Shown here: positions 35,011-46,904 of the stretch, piece after piece
How the letters are laid out: every line of letters starts with the position of its first letter
Position numbering within the stretch: position 1 is the stretch's first letter
Assembly (NCBI GenBank): GCA_038049695.1
Contig: CP142451.1
Span: 12,212,001 to 12,276,000 of the forward strand
Direction of reading: 5' to 3'
DNA: 64,000 bases
From: Cinnamomum chago
Taxonomy: Eukaryota > Streptophyta > Magnoliopsida > Laurales > Lauraceae
Made by a program: the position numbers and the translations under genes
Notes under the pieces: model-generated
The model's database searches: none
What the model was told of the DNA's origin: nothing
The model's input: only the letters and a program-made list of their open reading frames with translations

Positions 35011-36415
35011 AGGCCTTTATAAGTAAGATATGTTAAACCTGTTCCCTAGAAGTATCGGTGGTGCAGTATCAGGTACCAATGCAAGTGTTGTATCGGTCCG
35101 ATACGGATACGTTGGGCTTGTACAAGTATCCGGGTATCATAGGTCAATTCCCAAGTTAGGGTGATTGGGTAGATTGGATCCAAAGAGATAACTGCATTCT
35201 TTCTCTAAGCTGTGTTCTGAGTTCCTTCTCTCTGCCTTTTGTTGCTTTCACAACGGCTAAGTTGTAATCTTTTTTTTATAAGCGCTTTAGCTTTCCCCTC
35301 TTCTAACGCAACTGATCGAGTGTATTCACTGCGCATTGGTTCCGGAAGTTCACTACGGCAAGCTGCAGAAAGGAGGGGTTCCCACAGTAGGAGCAGTTTT
35401 ATGTATCACGAGCGCCTCTCGTTTGTGATCCACGAAGGAACGGCACTCGCACAACAAGGAACAGAGACAATTGTTCTCCATCCGCCAGAAGGAAGAGTTT
35501 CCCATGCAGAAATTTGACGGAGCTAGCATGAAAGAGGGTAAGCATAGGATCATTGCAGTTCCAAGTTCTACCAAACATTTTGATATGGGAATGGCCCTGC
35601 ATAGCTAAATATCCCAGCTTAACTGATACCAACTCTACTAAGAGTCCACAGTTTGTAGCCTTTGGGCAGATCAGCAAAATAAAATAAAAGCAGATAGCTC
35701 ATAGTCAGCTAATATAGTTGATGACTAACATTTGATCCAAAGAAGAAACTTTAAGGTCAAAGTATCACACTATCAACATCCAACTTCTTAATTAATAATG
35801 CAACCACAAGGTTGCAGATTCAAGTCATGAAAACAGGAAAATAAAATGCATCCAAAGAAACTGACTTTCCAACACTTCCAACTTGCTGGAAAATGTGAAG
35901 CGCAAACAGTTTACCAATTGAAGTGGGAGAAGATCCATGTCATTTTTTCAACATCTACCACATGTCCTCAATGATTGATACATAAAAGAGTAAATAATGC
36001 AATCCTCCATCATGTAAAGCAAGCCCATCAACATGCATTGATGGTAATAAAGAGAAGCCACACCCACAAAAGTCACGATGAAACAAAATTCTGGTTAGAA
36101 CGAGTAGATAACATAATAGAAGCGAGTTCAATTGGATCTGCAACACTACAAAGAACAACACTATGAATGACAAGAGAATGAAAAACATAAAATAACAAGT
36201 ATCTAGAACATACCCACATCAAGAAAACTGCCTCCAACTTCACCATCCATCAACACCCAATTGGAAAACCAGCCTCCAAATCCACCCAATAGAGCAGAAA
36301 TGAGCCAGTCCCACATCCTTCCACACCAACCCCAACTCCCAAATCCTCATTCTCTCTATAGAAGATGAAAAGAAAAAAAGAACATGAAACCAAGTAGACA
36401 GCAGCAGAATCTCTC
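35011..36415. other. intergenic and 3' flank of the translocator gene
   Basis: Open frames on both strands at 35239-35677 could not be matched to a family. The sequence nearest 36415 is presumably 3' UTR of the minus-strand gene. Nothing else supported. Confidence 0.4.
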
Positions 36416-37474
36416 TCAATCCTGCGAATCGCTCTTCCTCCCCAACCCATCACCCCCATCCCTCTCCTCCATAAGCAGCCCCCCCTTCTCCTCATCCTCC
36501 TGCTGCGCGCTCTTCTTCTGCGCCTCCTTCGCCTTCAACCCCTGCAGCTTCACATGATTATAATACGCCACCCCCAAAAACGCCAGCCCATACCCAATCA
36601 AATTCACCAGAGTCACAGTATCCCTAATCACAGACCACGAGAACGCAATCAGCAACCAATCCTTCACCACCCCAGCAACATTCATCGTCAAAGCAGAAGT
36701 CTTTCCAATCAAAAGAAACACGGCAAGATTCAGCGCGAACGCGCAGACCGAATTCGTCCCGAAAATGGCAAAATCGAAATGAAAGCTTGAACTTTCCTTC
36801 AACTGGGGCAATTCCACAATCACCCAAGGCACGAAGAGGAACACCAAGCAGCAGGGCGCGACGTAGTAGAGGGAGGTAATGGGGTTGAGAGTGATCCCTT
36901 TAGAGGTGAGGAGAATCTGGATGAGGACGAGGCGGGTGGCCTCAAATGCGACGGCGGCGAGCTGAAGCCCGACGCCGCGTCCGTCGAACCGGGCCTCGCC
37001 GTAGGCGGCGACGGCGACCCCGACGGAGATGGAGAGCATGTTGGCCATGGTGGCGGATCTGAAAGCGTCCTTCTTGAAGAGGACGGAGATCGAATAGACG
37101 GCGACCGGCATCAGAGCCTTCAGCATCTGGATGAAGGAGACGGAGAGGTAAATGTAGGCGGAGTTGGAGAACCAGAGGCTGAGCGAGTAGAGAGCGCCGA
37201 TGGGGACCACTGAAGTGATGTATAGCTCGCGGGATATCGAGACCGTCTCTACGAACCCGAGGACGCGGACGAGGAGGAACGCGATCGAGGAGCAGAAGGC
37301 CATGTGGATCATCGTGAGCGAGATGGGGAAGGGCCAGTTGTACATCTTGCGGTCGAGTATGTACTTGTTGTACACGATCACCGTGAACGACAGGAAGATC
37401 CAGATCCCGACGTACGCGTACGATAGCAGGATCTTCTTCAGCACGTTCTCATTCAGTGAACCTCCCTTCCCCAT
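36416..37474 (-). CDS. probable sugar-phosphate/phosphate translocator (TPT/NST family, KD type)
   Basis: Single-exon, 352 aa, intact. It starts [21 protein letters not shown] and ends in a charged tail rich in Lys and Glu. About ten hydrophobic segments span residues ~15-320. Conserved blocks: [89 protein letters not shown]. These match the Arabidopsis At5g25400/At4g32390 group of the drug/metabolite transporter superfamily, annotated as probable sugar-phosphate or nucleotide-sugar exchangers of the endomembrane system; the substrate of that group is not settled to my knowledge. Length and, as I recall, absence of introns match the group. The coding region is GC-rich compared with its surroundings. 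Confidence 0.92.
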   Translation of the reverse strand: MGKGGSLNENVLKKILLSYAYVGIWIFLSFTVIVYNKYILDRKMYNWPFPISLTMIHMAFCSSIAFLLVRVLGFVETVSISRELYITSVVPIGALYSLSLWFSNSAYIYLSVSFIQMLKALMPVAVYSISVLFKKDAFRSATMANMLSISVGVAVAAYGEARFDGRGVGLQLAAVAFEATRLVLIQILLTSKGITLNPITSLYYVAPCCLVFLFVPWVIVELPQLKESSSFHFDFAIFGTNSVCAFALNLAVFLLIGKTSALTMNVAGVVKDWLLIAFSWSVIRDTVTLVNLIGYGLAFLGVAYYNHVKLQGLKAKEAQKKSAQQEDEEKGGLLMEERDGGDGLGRKSDSQD

Positions 37475-37530
37475 TTTCTCAGATCTCAGATCCCGACCGT
37501 CGGTGGCGCGCGCAGTTTAGCAGAATCGGC

Positions 37531-37565
37531 TTAGGTTAGAGAGAGAGAGAGAGAAGAGAGAAGAG
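37531..37565 (-). repeat. CT-rich leader of the translocator gene
   Basis: GA repeats on the plus strand read as a CT tract on the coding strand, about 60-90 bp upstream of the ATG (37474). Pyrimidine patches are common in plant 5' leaders and core promoters. G runs of 11 (37601-37611) and 19 (37755-37773) lie further upstream. Confidence 0.6.
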
Positions 37566-37799
37566 ATAAGTGAGGAAGACTGTGAGAGAGAGCAGGGCGC
37601 GGGGGGGGGGGTGTGGTGGAGGAGGAGGTGGGGAAAGAAGGAGATGTTTGGGGGGTTCTATGTGAGTCTTCCACAGGAAAGAAAAAGGTTAAACGTGGAG
37701 GAGAGTTTACACATTTTATGTCTGGTTTTATGGTGGGAGTTGTGCAGGATGTGAGGGGGGGGGGGGGGGGGGGAGATGGAGACCGTGAAATGAGTGATA

Positions 37800-38180
37800 C
37801 GTGGACGGTTATGATCTTTTAGGATCGTGGGATCACGAAGGTTTGATGATCGATGCTTATAGTTAATGCTCGGGAGGTGTGAGATCTGAAGATTTGGGAA
37901 GGGGCGTGGATGAGAATTGAGATGAGGGGCTTCATTGAATGGTTGGGATTTCATGAACTGGGAATGAAACGTTACCTAATCTGATGTGATTTTTTTTGAG
38001 ATTTTGGAGGGATCTGAGAGTGGTTAATATGGATGGAGAAACAAATCATGGTCTTGTCTCATTTAATGTGGTGAGCTAATAATATGGAATCCGAATCCGG
38101 GATATCATTTGTAATCAATTTTCCCCTCCACTTTATATTTACTGTGCCAAAATTTTCTCCAATGGGCATAACCTTTATAT
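37800..38180. other. intergenic upstream of the translocator gene
   Basis: Probable upstream promoter region. No specific motif that I would defend. Confidence 0.4.
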
Positions 38181-39157
38181 CACCTAGATTTTTTCTACTG
38201 CTTTTTGTAAACCCCCCCCTAACATTTATAGGATTTGTAAATGAGCTCTTAAGATTTTTATATTTGTAAATAAGCCTCTTTATTTTCTTTTTAATAACTT
38301 TCATATTTCCAAAATCAATATTCCTAACAAGAATGGACAGCGACTATGAGATTTGTATAAAAAAATTTATATAAATGACAGCTTTGCCCTTACATCCACT
38401 ATACAAAAATATCATTATTTTATTTCAAGTCCCAATGATTTCTTTCAATAACTTTTACATGCACATGATCAGGGATGGACGCAAGTACAAGGGCTTGAGG
38501 ACTGAAGCCCACACCGAGAAGTTTCTATTTTTTCTTTCTTTTTTTTACATTTGCCTATTCCCCAATATTTCTTTTACATAGAGCCAACACCCCCACTCCC
38601 CTAACCCCACTGTGCGCAAATTCTAAAAAATAATATTTTTTTTCATTTGCCCATCCCCCAATATTTCTTGTACACCCCCATTATTTCTTACCCCCTACAC
38701 ATGAAGCATAATTATGTATTTTGAAAGTTTTATCAATCCAGCGGTGGGTCATGTAAGATTGGATAAATCATAAACGATTTTAAGTATAAGTATTAATTGT
38801 CTTCATGATCAATTTGGATTTAATAAAATGAGCCATGTATTGATAAAAAAAAAAAAGAAGAATTTATATAGGGTTATATCTCCCATTAAGTGCAATTGTT
38901 AATATTACATGCTTTATAATAAAAAGAATTTGAGTACAAGCTTTTGAAATTAAGCATATAAAGATAAAAAAGATGAACAAAAGTGTCATTTCGCTCAACA
39001 AGCCTATAGAGTTTGGATGACTATTGATTTTGGGGACACACAAGGTATTAAAATAAAAATGCGGGGACCTATTTGCAAATGTTAAAACTCCAAGGGTCTA
39101 TTTACAAATCCTACAAACCTTAAAGGGTTATATACAAAAAGCTCTTTTTTCTAGGTG
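38181..39157. mobile_element. 977-bp foldback element with long inverted arms
   Basis: The tips are CACCTAGA and TCTAGGTG. The arms (about 38181-38410 and 38985-39157) are inverted copies: both contain GCTTTTTGTA, then an AACCC or CCCCC tract, GGATTTGTAAAT, and a CCAAAATCAATA block. The interior (38410-38985) has no open frame of note. No target-site duplication was resolved. An additional single arm lies at 54590-54793. Confidence 0.75.
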
Positions 39158-39277
39158 GGAGGGAGGGCTTATTTAGAAATTATAACAATAGATCAGAATG
39201 GAGCAGTCCTAAAGGATTTTGCATATGCATAGCCCATTGAGGAACCTCAAAATTTCTAGTGAGTGGAAGCTTCAAAG

Positions 39278-39810
39278 GTAGGATTACAAATGGAACAATT
39301 CCGGATTGGAACTATAGTGGACTCGGATCCGTTTTAAACAACAGTTTTGGTTCCGGATCCAATTTTGACTCGGAACTTGTTTAGTTGGTTCCAAACTCAG
39401 TTCTGATAGGAAAACTCAGGTCCGGTTCCAAAACCGCATCCACCTGGAGAATTGGAATCTAGTTTTAAAATTGATTATAATTTATCTTTATTCTTTATTT
39501 TTCTTAAAATAAGCACATCATTCAGCTTATAACAATGCATCAAGTCTATTACCTCTAATATTGTATATAAAAAAAAAAGTCTAAAAAAAGTTAATTTTGA
39601 GATACAATTTGTAATATCAAAAGCTCATATGACGGGTGGTCCAGAGTCCACGAGTCGGAACCTATATGGACTCGGACCTGTTTATCAACCGAAACCTAAA
39701 TTAGGTTTCCGACCTGGATCAATTTATGAATCGGAAACTAAAATAGGTTCCAACCTGGTTTTTTATTGGTCGAAACTTCCGGATAATCGGATACCCATTT
39801 GCAACCCTAC
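39278..39810. mobile_element. MITE family A, copy 1
   Basis: 533 bp. Inverted tips GTAGGATTACAAATGG and (complement) GTAGGGTTGCAAATGG. The 6-bp direct repeat TCAAAG flanks it at 39272-39277 and 39811-39816. Subterminal regions are crowded with CCGGATC, GACTCGGA and GGTTCC motifs. Non-coding. A second copy in inverted orientation lies at 40780-41782. Confidence 0.8.
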
Positions 39811-39816
39811 TCAAAG

Positions 39817-40779
39817 TATTCAAATAAAGATGGTCTAATTAAGCAACTCACCTCATCATCTTTATCTATTCTTTTTTATCCATCTTTAAATGTCAATTAT
39901 ATTATGGACGTTTTGATTGTGAGAGTACTTATCTCCATTAATGGCTTAAAGAATGTCTAGATCTTGGAGATAACTAGGCCTTTTGTTTTCCAGTCCAGTT
40001 GAGTGCATTGTGTAAGGATGCAAACGGGTCAAATTTGAGGTAAAACCATAATAGATCTGACCCTCAAGACGTCTTTTATAAACTTGAATCCAGATTAGGC
40101 TAGGAATAGGGGTGTTCATGGGCTACGTTCAGGCTGGCCTGAGGAATATCCAGGCTGACTCCATTTTAAAAGTATGGGTCCAGACTCGACCCAAGCCGGA
40201 TCTAGCAATAAGTGCCTGGCCTGAGCCTATCCCCCGGCTTGATCCATCTAACATAAAGAAGATGCCAAAAGGCCCAAAACATTAAAACTTTCCAGATTCA
40301 AGACCATAATATTTATGGGAAACCAATCCCATTGTCATTCAAAGATCAGTTCTTGGTCTCTAGCATGCAAAGTATGAAAGAGATTAACATATCGTGGAGG
40401 ATTTTCTTTCCTTAATGAAAAGAAGAGGAATTAATACCCAATGAAGACAGGAGAACCCTTAATGAAATGAAATAATTGCTTTGCTTTTCCCATTTATTAA
40501 TAAGAAGATGACAGATTAGGATATATTTTGCTTTTGACTTGTGTTTTCCTTCCAATTTTGCTTTGATTTGAAATGTTTCAAGGCTTCACCTTGATCGATC
40601 ACCTCATTAATTATTAAGAGAGAGAAGAGGATTACCAGGGTCTTCTTGGCCTCGGCCATACTGAGCTTCGACAAAGTAAGGAGAAAAGAAAATTACTCCA
40701 AGGTAAATAACATTATATTGAAATTCAAAAGAGAGAGGAAGAAATGGAAAGAAGAAAAATGAAGAGTTGATAACTTTGA
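39817..40779. other. spacer between the two family A MITEs
   Basis: No gene seen. Contains a GGGGTGTTCATGGGC phrase near 40110 resembling the tips of the MITE at 43594, with no partner found. Confidence 0.45.
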
Positions 40780-41782
40780 GTGGGGTTGCAAACGGATATC
40801 TGATTCTCCGATTACCCGGAAATTCTGTTATGTAAAAAACCGGGTTTGGAACCTATCTTCTATTTCGATTGATAAATGAGTCCGAGTCTGGAACTTAATT
40901 TAGGTTCCGATTGATAAACGGGTTCGGGTCCATATAGGTTCTGACCTGTGGACCCGGAATCTGGCATATGAGCGTTTGATATTGTAAATTATACCTCAAA
41001 ATCAATTCTTTTTTTTTTTTGCATTTTTATATACAATATTAGATGTAGTAAACTTGATGCACTGTTATAAGATTAAGGAAAATTTTCAAATAAGGCCTTA
41101 GGTTTTTCCCTTATTTTAAAAAAGGAAACATGTTTTAAAACTTTTCAAATTAGTCCATAAGTTTTTCAATAAAACTTCAATTAAGGACATCTGGTCATTT
41201 ACAGGTTTATGACATTTTCTCTCAATTTTTTAAAAATACCCAGAGTACCTTCATTTAAAACCATGACATGGTTGTGGCGGCCACTATATTTATCGAAGTA
41301 CCTAATTTTCCTTGATCACTATAAGGGTGCTAGTGAAAAAAATGAAGAAAAAATAGTGATAGTGGAAGTGAATGGGGGTTTTATTTCATTGAAGGATAAT
41401 TTGGGTAGTTTAAGAGAATTGAAGAAAAAAGTTGCCGGAAAATAGCTTTAAATGGATGAATGTCCTTAATTGAAAACTTTATGGAAAACTTAGGGTCTAA
41501 TTTGAAAAATTCTAAGACTTGTGTCCTTTTTTGAAATAAGACAAAAAATCAATGACTTATTTGGATTTTTTCCTAAGATGAATGATATACTTATTTTAAA
41601 AAAAATGAAGAATAAATATAATTTGAAATCGATTTTGAAACTAGATTACAGTCCTTTACGTGGATCTAGTTCAGAAATCGGATCCGGATTCAGAACCAAC
41701 TAAACAAGCTCCGAGTCAAAATTGGGTCCGGATCCGAGTCCACTATGGTTCCGATCCCAAATCCTTCCGTTTGCAACCCTAC
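40780..41782. mobile_element. MITE family A, copy 2, inverted, interrupted by another element
   Basis: Tips GTGGGGTTGCAAACGG at the left and the complement of GTAGGGTTGCAAACGG at the right. Outer sequence aligns with the reverse complement of 39278-39810, including TTGATGCACTGTTATAAG and the CGGATCCGGA-rich ends. Removing 41077-41573 plus one target copy leaves about 503 bp, close to copy 1. No clear flanking duplication. Confidence 0.8.
41077..41573. mobile_element. nested foldback MITE inside family A copy 2
   Basis: 497 bp. Tips GGAAAATTTTCAAATAAGG and complement GGAAAAAATCCAAATAAGT; arms of about 110 bp containing CAATTAAGGACAT and TTTTTCAAATTAG blocks. TAA directly flanks both ends (41074-41076, 41574-41576), which would suit PIF/Harbinger-type MITEs; a longer TAAGAT duplication is the alternative reading. 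The ORF-like text in the centre has no known domain. Confidence 0.75.
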
Positions 41783-43593
41783 ATGCGACCCCCCTCCCCC
41801 CTAAATTTAAAAACAAACACCTTTAAGCCACCATTTTTTCCACAATGGTCTCTCTAAATATATGGGCTCCGCTAAATAGAATGCTTTAGCAATCTAAAAC
41901 ATAAAACTAGAAAATAAATATGTAAAGTATAAAGTATAAACTAGAGAGGGGCAGATAATAACATGATGGAAGAACATCTTTACATTTTCACATGATGGGA
42001 TTTATAAAAAGGACTTCCAAGGTCAGGATCTTACATGTGTGTGGAAGATATTTCACTTCTATTGCAAAAGCAATCCGCGTGGACTGCCAGGGAGGGATGT
42101 CTTCCCAATGGACCCAACCCACCCTTGGCTGGATGTGTTAGCTGGAGAGAATGTGTCAAAATTATTACTTGGGTAGATCTGATCACTTATCCAATTTTTA
42201 GGATAGAGGAAAACTTCTTTTTCTTCCTTCGGGCGAGAGGTCTCTAACTGTAAATTTTTTTATAAGTGCGTCAGCTAAATCCACACAAATGCATGTTAAA
42301 ATAATTTAGGTAGATTTTGATTATAAGACATGAAAAGTAAATCTATCTCTTACGCCACTTCAGCAACTCACACATGGTGCGGTGAGAGGAAAACTTACCA
42401 TAGCAGTTCCACGAGAAAATTGGAGGGCTGGGATAAGCTGTACTCCCATTTGCAGTTGAGCCCATCAGATCAATGTTAATGGCAATGGGTTTTGTGGCCC
42501 ACCCCTTTATAATTCGTTCCTACAATGGTGCTTGGGATCGGCCTTGGACACTGTATGCATCTCCATGTCCGACCGATTTATCATCCATGCATTAGTTTAG
42601 GGCCTTAGGCCCTCCAAATAGGCTACTCTTTTACTTGTTAGGATATTTTTAACCTTCGAAAGAATGAAGGATCTTGCCCATGACCTAATGACGAGACACA
42701 TTTGTCGCCATCGGATCGGCCAAAACTGGGAATTGGACATTTCCTAGGGTACACTAGATTCAAAATAATTACACAACTGATTCAAAAGATAAAAAAAATT
42801 GTCTCTTCAAGGGACATCAGATCCAGAAAAATTTAAACAGTTGGGGTCATTTTTCCCATACACAAGGGGCATGAAAATGGAATTTGTATATGTATAATTT
42901 ATAAACAAATCTTTTAGTGAGCACGGCACTCACGATCTTAAAATTAGGACAATATAGTGAGGCCCGCATTATGATCCATCTAAACCGTCTATAGTCACGG
43001 GACTTGGATTTGCACCCATTCAAATCAACTGGACCATTGGGCGTGAAATTAAAGTAGCTTAACTTGTGGGTCATAGATCAAGAGGTTAGAAGCATGAAAT
43101 TCATTCCAAAATTAATATTTGAGCCCTATCCATTAGGCTCTTTCCATCCGCAATCTATCCCATGATATGTGCGCCCCAGGTGGGCCCCACTAGGTAGTGT
43201 GCATTGTAAGTCCATGAGCACTGTGCTCACAGGTATACATACCCAACTTATATACAGATTTTGGATATGTAACTATATATATTTGAGATTTATTAGCTAA
43301 ATATTAAAAGAATTGTTTGGATTACAAATTGGAGGCTGGCAGAACTTAAAAAAATGTTAGAGGTGATGGGATTTGATCCTACCACTCACTGCAGACAAAA
43401 ATGAAGCTGGCAGGTGCATGGGCGGCTTTTGAGGTGGCGGGTGGTATGCAATATTTTACACCTCTTCTTTCATGTGTGAAAATCTTACGGCCTGTCCGTT
43501 TACTTAGAGTTTGAGGAATTTTTTTTTACGAGAAATTTGGGAATTTTCAGATAATGAGGAATTTCTAAATCCTCCTAATAAGTTGAATATGTA
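41783..43593. other. intergenic, no gene recognised
   Basis: Unremarkable AT-rich sequence with scattered short open frames lacking any family signature. Confidence 0.5.
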
Positions 43594-43951
43594 GGGGTGC
43601 TCATGGGTTGTGCCAGTCTAAAGCCGATCCGGGCCCAGCCCACTTCGGGTTAGGCTTGGATATGTAATTAGGGCCGTTTAATAATTAGGTCGGACTTAGA
43701 TTAAGTGAATAAAAAACCCAAAGCCAAGCCCGGCCCACATAAAAAATGCATATGATTTAATTTAAATAGTCTAAACAATTGCTCAAATGCCCACAACAGT
43801 GATAAAAACCAGATTTAGTCCAGCCCGATTGATAAATGGGCGGGTTCAAGCCTAACTTTTACGGCCTATGTTGGGCTCAGCCTGGTGTCTTTAAAACTAG
43901 ACTGAGCCTGAATATGCCTTAGTCTAGCCCAGCCCGGGCCATGAACACCTC
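43594..43951. mobile_element. 358-bp MITE-like element rich in GGGCC motifs
   Basis: Inverted tips GGGGTGCTCATGG and complement GAGGTGTTCATGG, with TA on both sides (43592-43593, 43952-43953). Subterminal GCCCGGGC/AGCCCGGCCC-type runs on both arms and an AT-rich centre. Non-coding. Confidence 0.6.
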
Positions 43952-46283
43952 TATGAAATGACTCGATTTAAATGGAAGATATTTTCGTACATGCTAATTA
44001 CCCGCGCACTGTGGTTTTGCCCCTTTGGTGTTGCATATGCAGAGGTGGGTCTGACCTCTAAGATGGTTGGGATACACTTTGCACAAGTGTGCAAATGTGC
44101 AGTACGTAGCTGAACAATGTTCCAATTTACATACCTCTTTGACCTTCATTTATGCATGTGATCCACACAAACAAACGAGCACAAAATAAAATTGCATATG
44201 GGTGGTGTGAACAAACAACCCCACAAGTACTCCATTTGCTGGAAAAGATGATTAAAGCCACCGATTGTTTGGTGCAGGTCATGAAACCCTATCATCTTCA
44301 TGATCTCTTCATGGGACATTTTCATTTTAAGAATGAAATCAGCTCCAATAAAGTTGTTAGGTGCACACAAGCATATGGATATTATAAATTTGTCCAATGG
44401 TCGGTTTCTTTTCCATTGAGGGGTCAATATCATGAGGTCTCAAGTCTAATGTTTCTAGCTTTTCATCACATCTGAGATGAGTACGGCCTCACTGTCATCC
44501 AACAAAAGAAACTACCCTTTTAGCTAGAAAGAAAGCTACAGCCTAAACAAATAAACAAAGGTAATTTATGAGATGTTTACAGTTTACTGGATTTGTTTTT
44601 TTCGATAGACATCATCAATTATTCTTTTTGCCTAGATAAAGGCTTAACTGCAAAAAGAATCTTAAACATTCATAATCTTAAAAGAAATGACTGAAGATCA
44701 TACTAATTAATGGCCAATGTGCATCCCCACTGCATGTATGTGCAACGAGAGAATTCTATGCTCCATGGTTTTTCGTTACCACAAGAAACGAAGTCTTGCT
44801 TTCTATCACTTCTTGTAGAAAATAAAATCTCACTAATGGAGAAACTGTTGCCATTTGTGATGGGGCCCACTTGTGTTTACATATGCGTGTACTCCACTCA
44901 CAAAGATACACCCCTCATAAAGAATCTTATGGTAATAAGGATAAGAATAGTTTGAGTTTTATCCAACTCTCTATCTTTATCATATCTCCATTTAAATTCA
45001 AATTGAGAGAGTTTGATCCAACATATTATCCTTATCATCTCTCGATTTGAATTTGAATGAAGATCTTATCACCTATTAGCCAAAGGGCTATATAGACATT
45101 AGAATAATAGTTAGCACTAACTTTCAACAATGTATCTTCCACTAGTTTTCCTTTTTATTGTAGAATTCTTTTATTACATAAATAAACGTACAAAAGAAAA
45201 ATGACTCGACTTTATATAATAGAAAAATTAATAGTACCTCTTTCATCAAAGTCCCATCCACACTAGAAAAAAATGGCCAAGATGTGATCAAGGGGACTCA
45301 TCCACAATTTACGCGATAGTTAATCAAAGTCAATTAAATATCACAATTTCTAAAACATACAAAGATAAGAGATAAAAAGGCATTATATAGAACATGGGCC
45401 TAAAACACTCGATCCAATCCATTCGATATGGGGAGGCCCGTTGGGACCTAAGTGAATGGTACATAGACAATTTTATGGTTTGATTAACAAGATTTTAAGT
45501 AATTTGTTTTCTTATATTTTCGTACTTCTATTTCGTTTCCCAATGGAGTGGGGCTCACTATTCTTTGGCCTCTTTGTGAGTTCTTTCAATTTTTAAAACA
45601 TATTTGTATTGCATTTGGTGAAAATGAAATGTTCCTAGACTTCCGCTTTTTAGGACAAGTTTTTCTCCACTGCTTCATTTAAAACACTATTTTGAAAATT
45701 CACCAAAACTTACACAATTTTTGATGACTTTTCTCTTAAAAATGTGCTTGCACTAATCAAAGGCCTTCTTAGAATTTGTAGAAAAAAAGTCAAGCTTGTC
45801 ATTTCTGGTTTCATGGAAAAGCAAACAAGCCCAGTCCTCTTTCCTTTTGGATACCTATGCTATGAAAAATATTTAGAGTACTGATGGGATTTTACACAAA
45901 GTTCTGAGCACGAGGTTCCTACGCTTAAAGCACGTTTGAATGGCCTTGCAGAAAATCATAGAAAATATTTTCCGCGCTATGTGGAAGACCCATTCCCCTC
46001 CCTGATCATAAACACCGTTTCATCGTATCACAAAAGCCGCACCAAACAGGAAACTTTATTTTCCCAAGAAAATGCCTTTTCACTTTTATACATTCTCCAT
46101 GTTAAAGTGGCTGCACAGTGGTGCACCTTGAATCCCAAGATGCACAACCATGATGATGAATGTACCAAAAAAAGTGTAAATAAGGAAATTGAGACCTTTG
46201 AGTTTAAATTAAATGCAAGACAAATTACAAACCTCCTTGAGCTAGAGGTTTTGGTATCGACCCCGGTTCCCTCTTTTCAGGAA
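43952..46283. other. intergenic, no gene recognised
   Basis: AT-rich; overlapping short frames on both strands near 44150-44475 have no recognisable domain. Confidence 0.5.
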
Positions 46284-46400
46284 CTGAAGGTTGAGTTTAC
46301 TTGTGCTACCACCAAGGGGCAACAGGGGTTTTATCTGGCTTCTCTTTGGGTCCGAAGGAAATAGTCCACCCCAAAAGATTGGGAATGGAAGAAAAAAAAA
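46284..46400 (+). mobile_element. diverged partial copy of the SINE found at 62251
   Basis: From a GTGCTACCACC block through CAGGGGTTTTATCTGGCTTC, CCGAAGGAAATAGTCCACCCC and a short A run it aligns with the body of the SINE at 62251-62429 (opposite strand), by eye about 70% identical. The tRNA-like head is not clearly preserved. Older copy of the same family. Confidence 0.55.
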
Positions 46401-46904
46401 TTCTTTTTTTTTTTCAAACAGGCCCAAGTTTAAATCTAGCCCTGACCTAACTGCTAAAACCAAAGGTCCAAACACAGATCAAAGTCCAGCCCAAGCAACC
46501 ACCCACTGCACATTTAAAAGTCCCGGGGAATCGATGCCCATCAAGAGCTATAGATTGCATTGAAATATAAAAAAATATAATTACAATGAGCCCCTTGAAG
46601 TGTTATGCAAATGCAAGGAAGTCCTACCATTATCATTCAATATTCTTCTTCATCATCATCACTACTACAAGTCACAAGGCACAAGGCTTTTGTCCGCACT
46701 GATTAATCCTGCTCTCTCTCAATCCACCACCACCACCACTCACATTAAAACCCGTACAAACGCCACAGCGGTCTCACTAATGATCACATCCAACACCACC
46801 ATCAACAGTCATTTCTCCCGCTAGTCATCTCCTCCTCCACTTCACTCTACTCCATGAAACTCCACCTCTTCACTTTATCTTCTTCTTCTTCTCTCCTCAT
46901 ATCC

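Noticed and set aside
35239..35677. Overlapping open frames of about 92 codons on both strands
   Set aside because: Neither strand gives a recognisable protein and stops follow closely; possibly an eroded repeat but unsupported.
44146..44475. About 100-codon frames on both strands
   Set aside because: Overlapping opposite frames without domains; most likely chance in AT-rich DNA.
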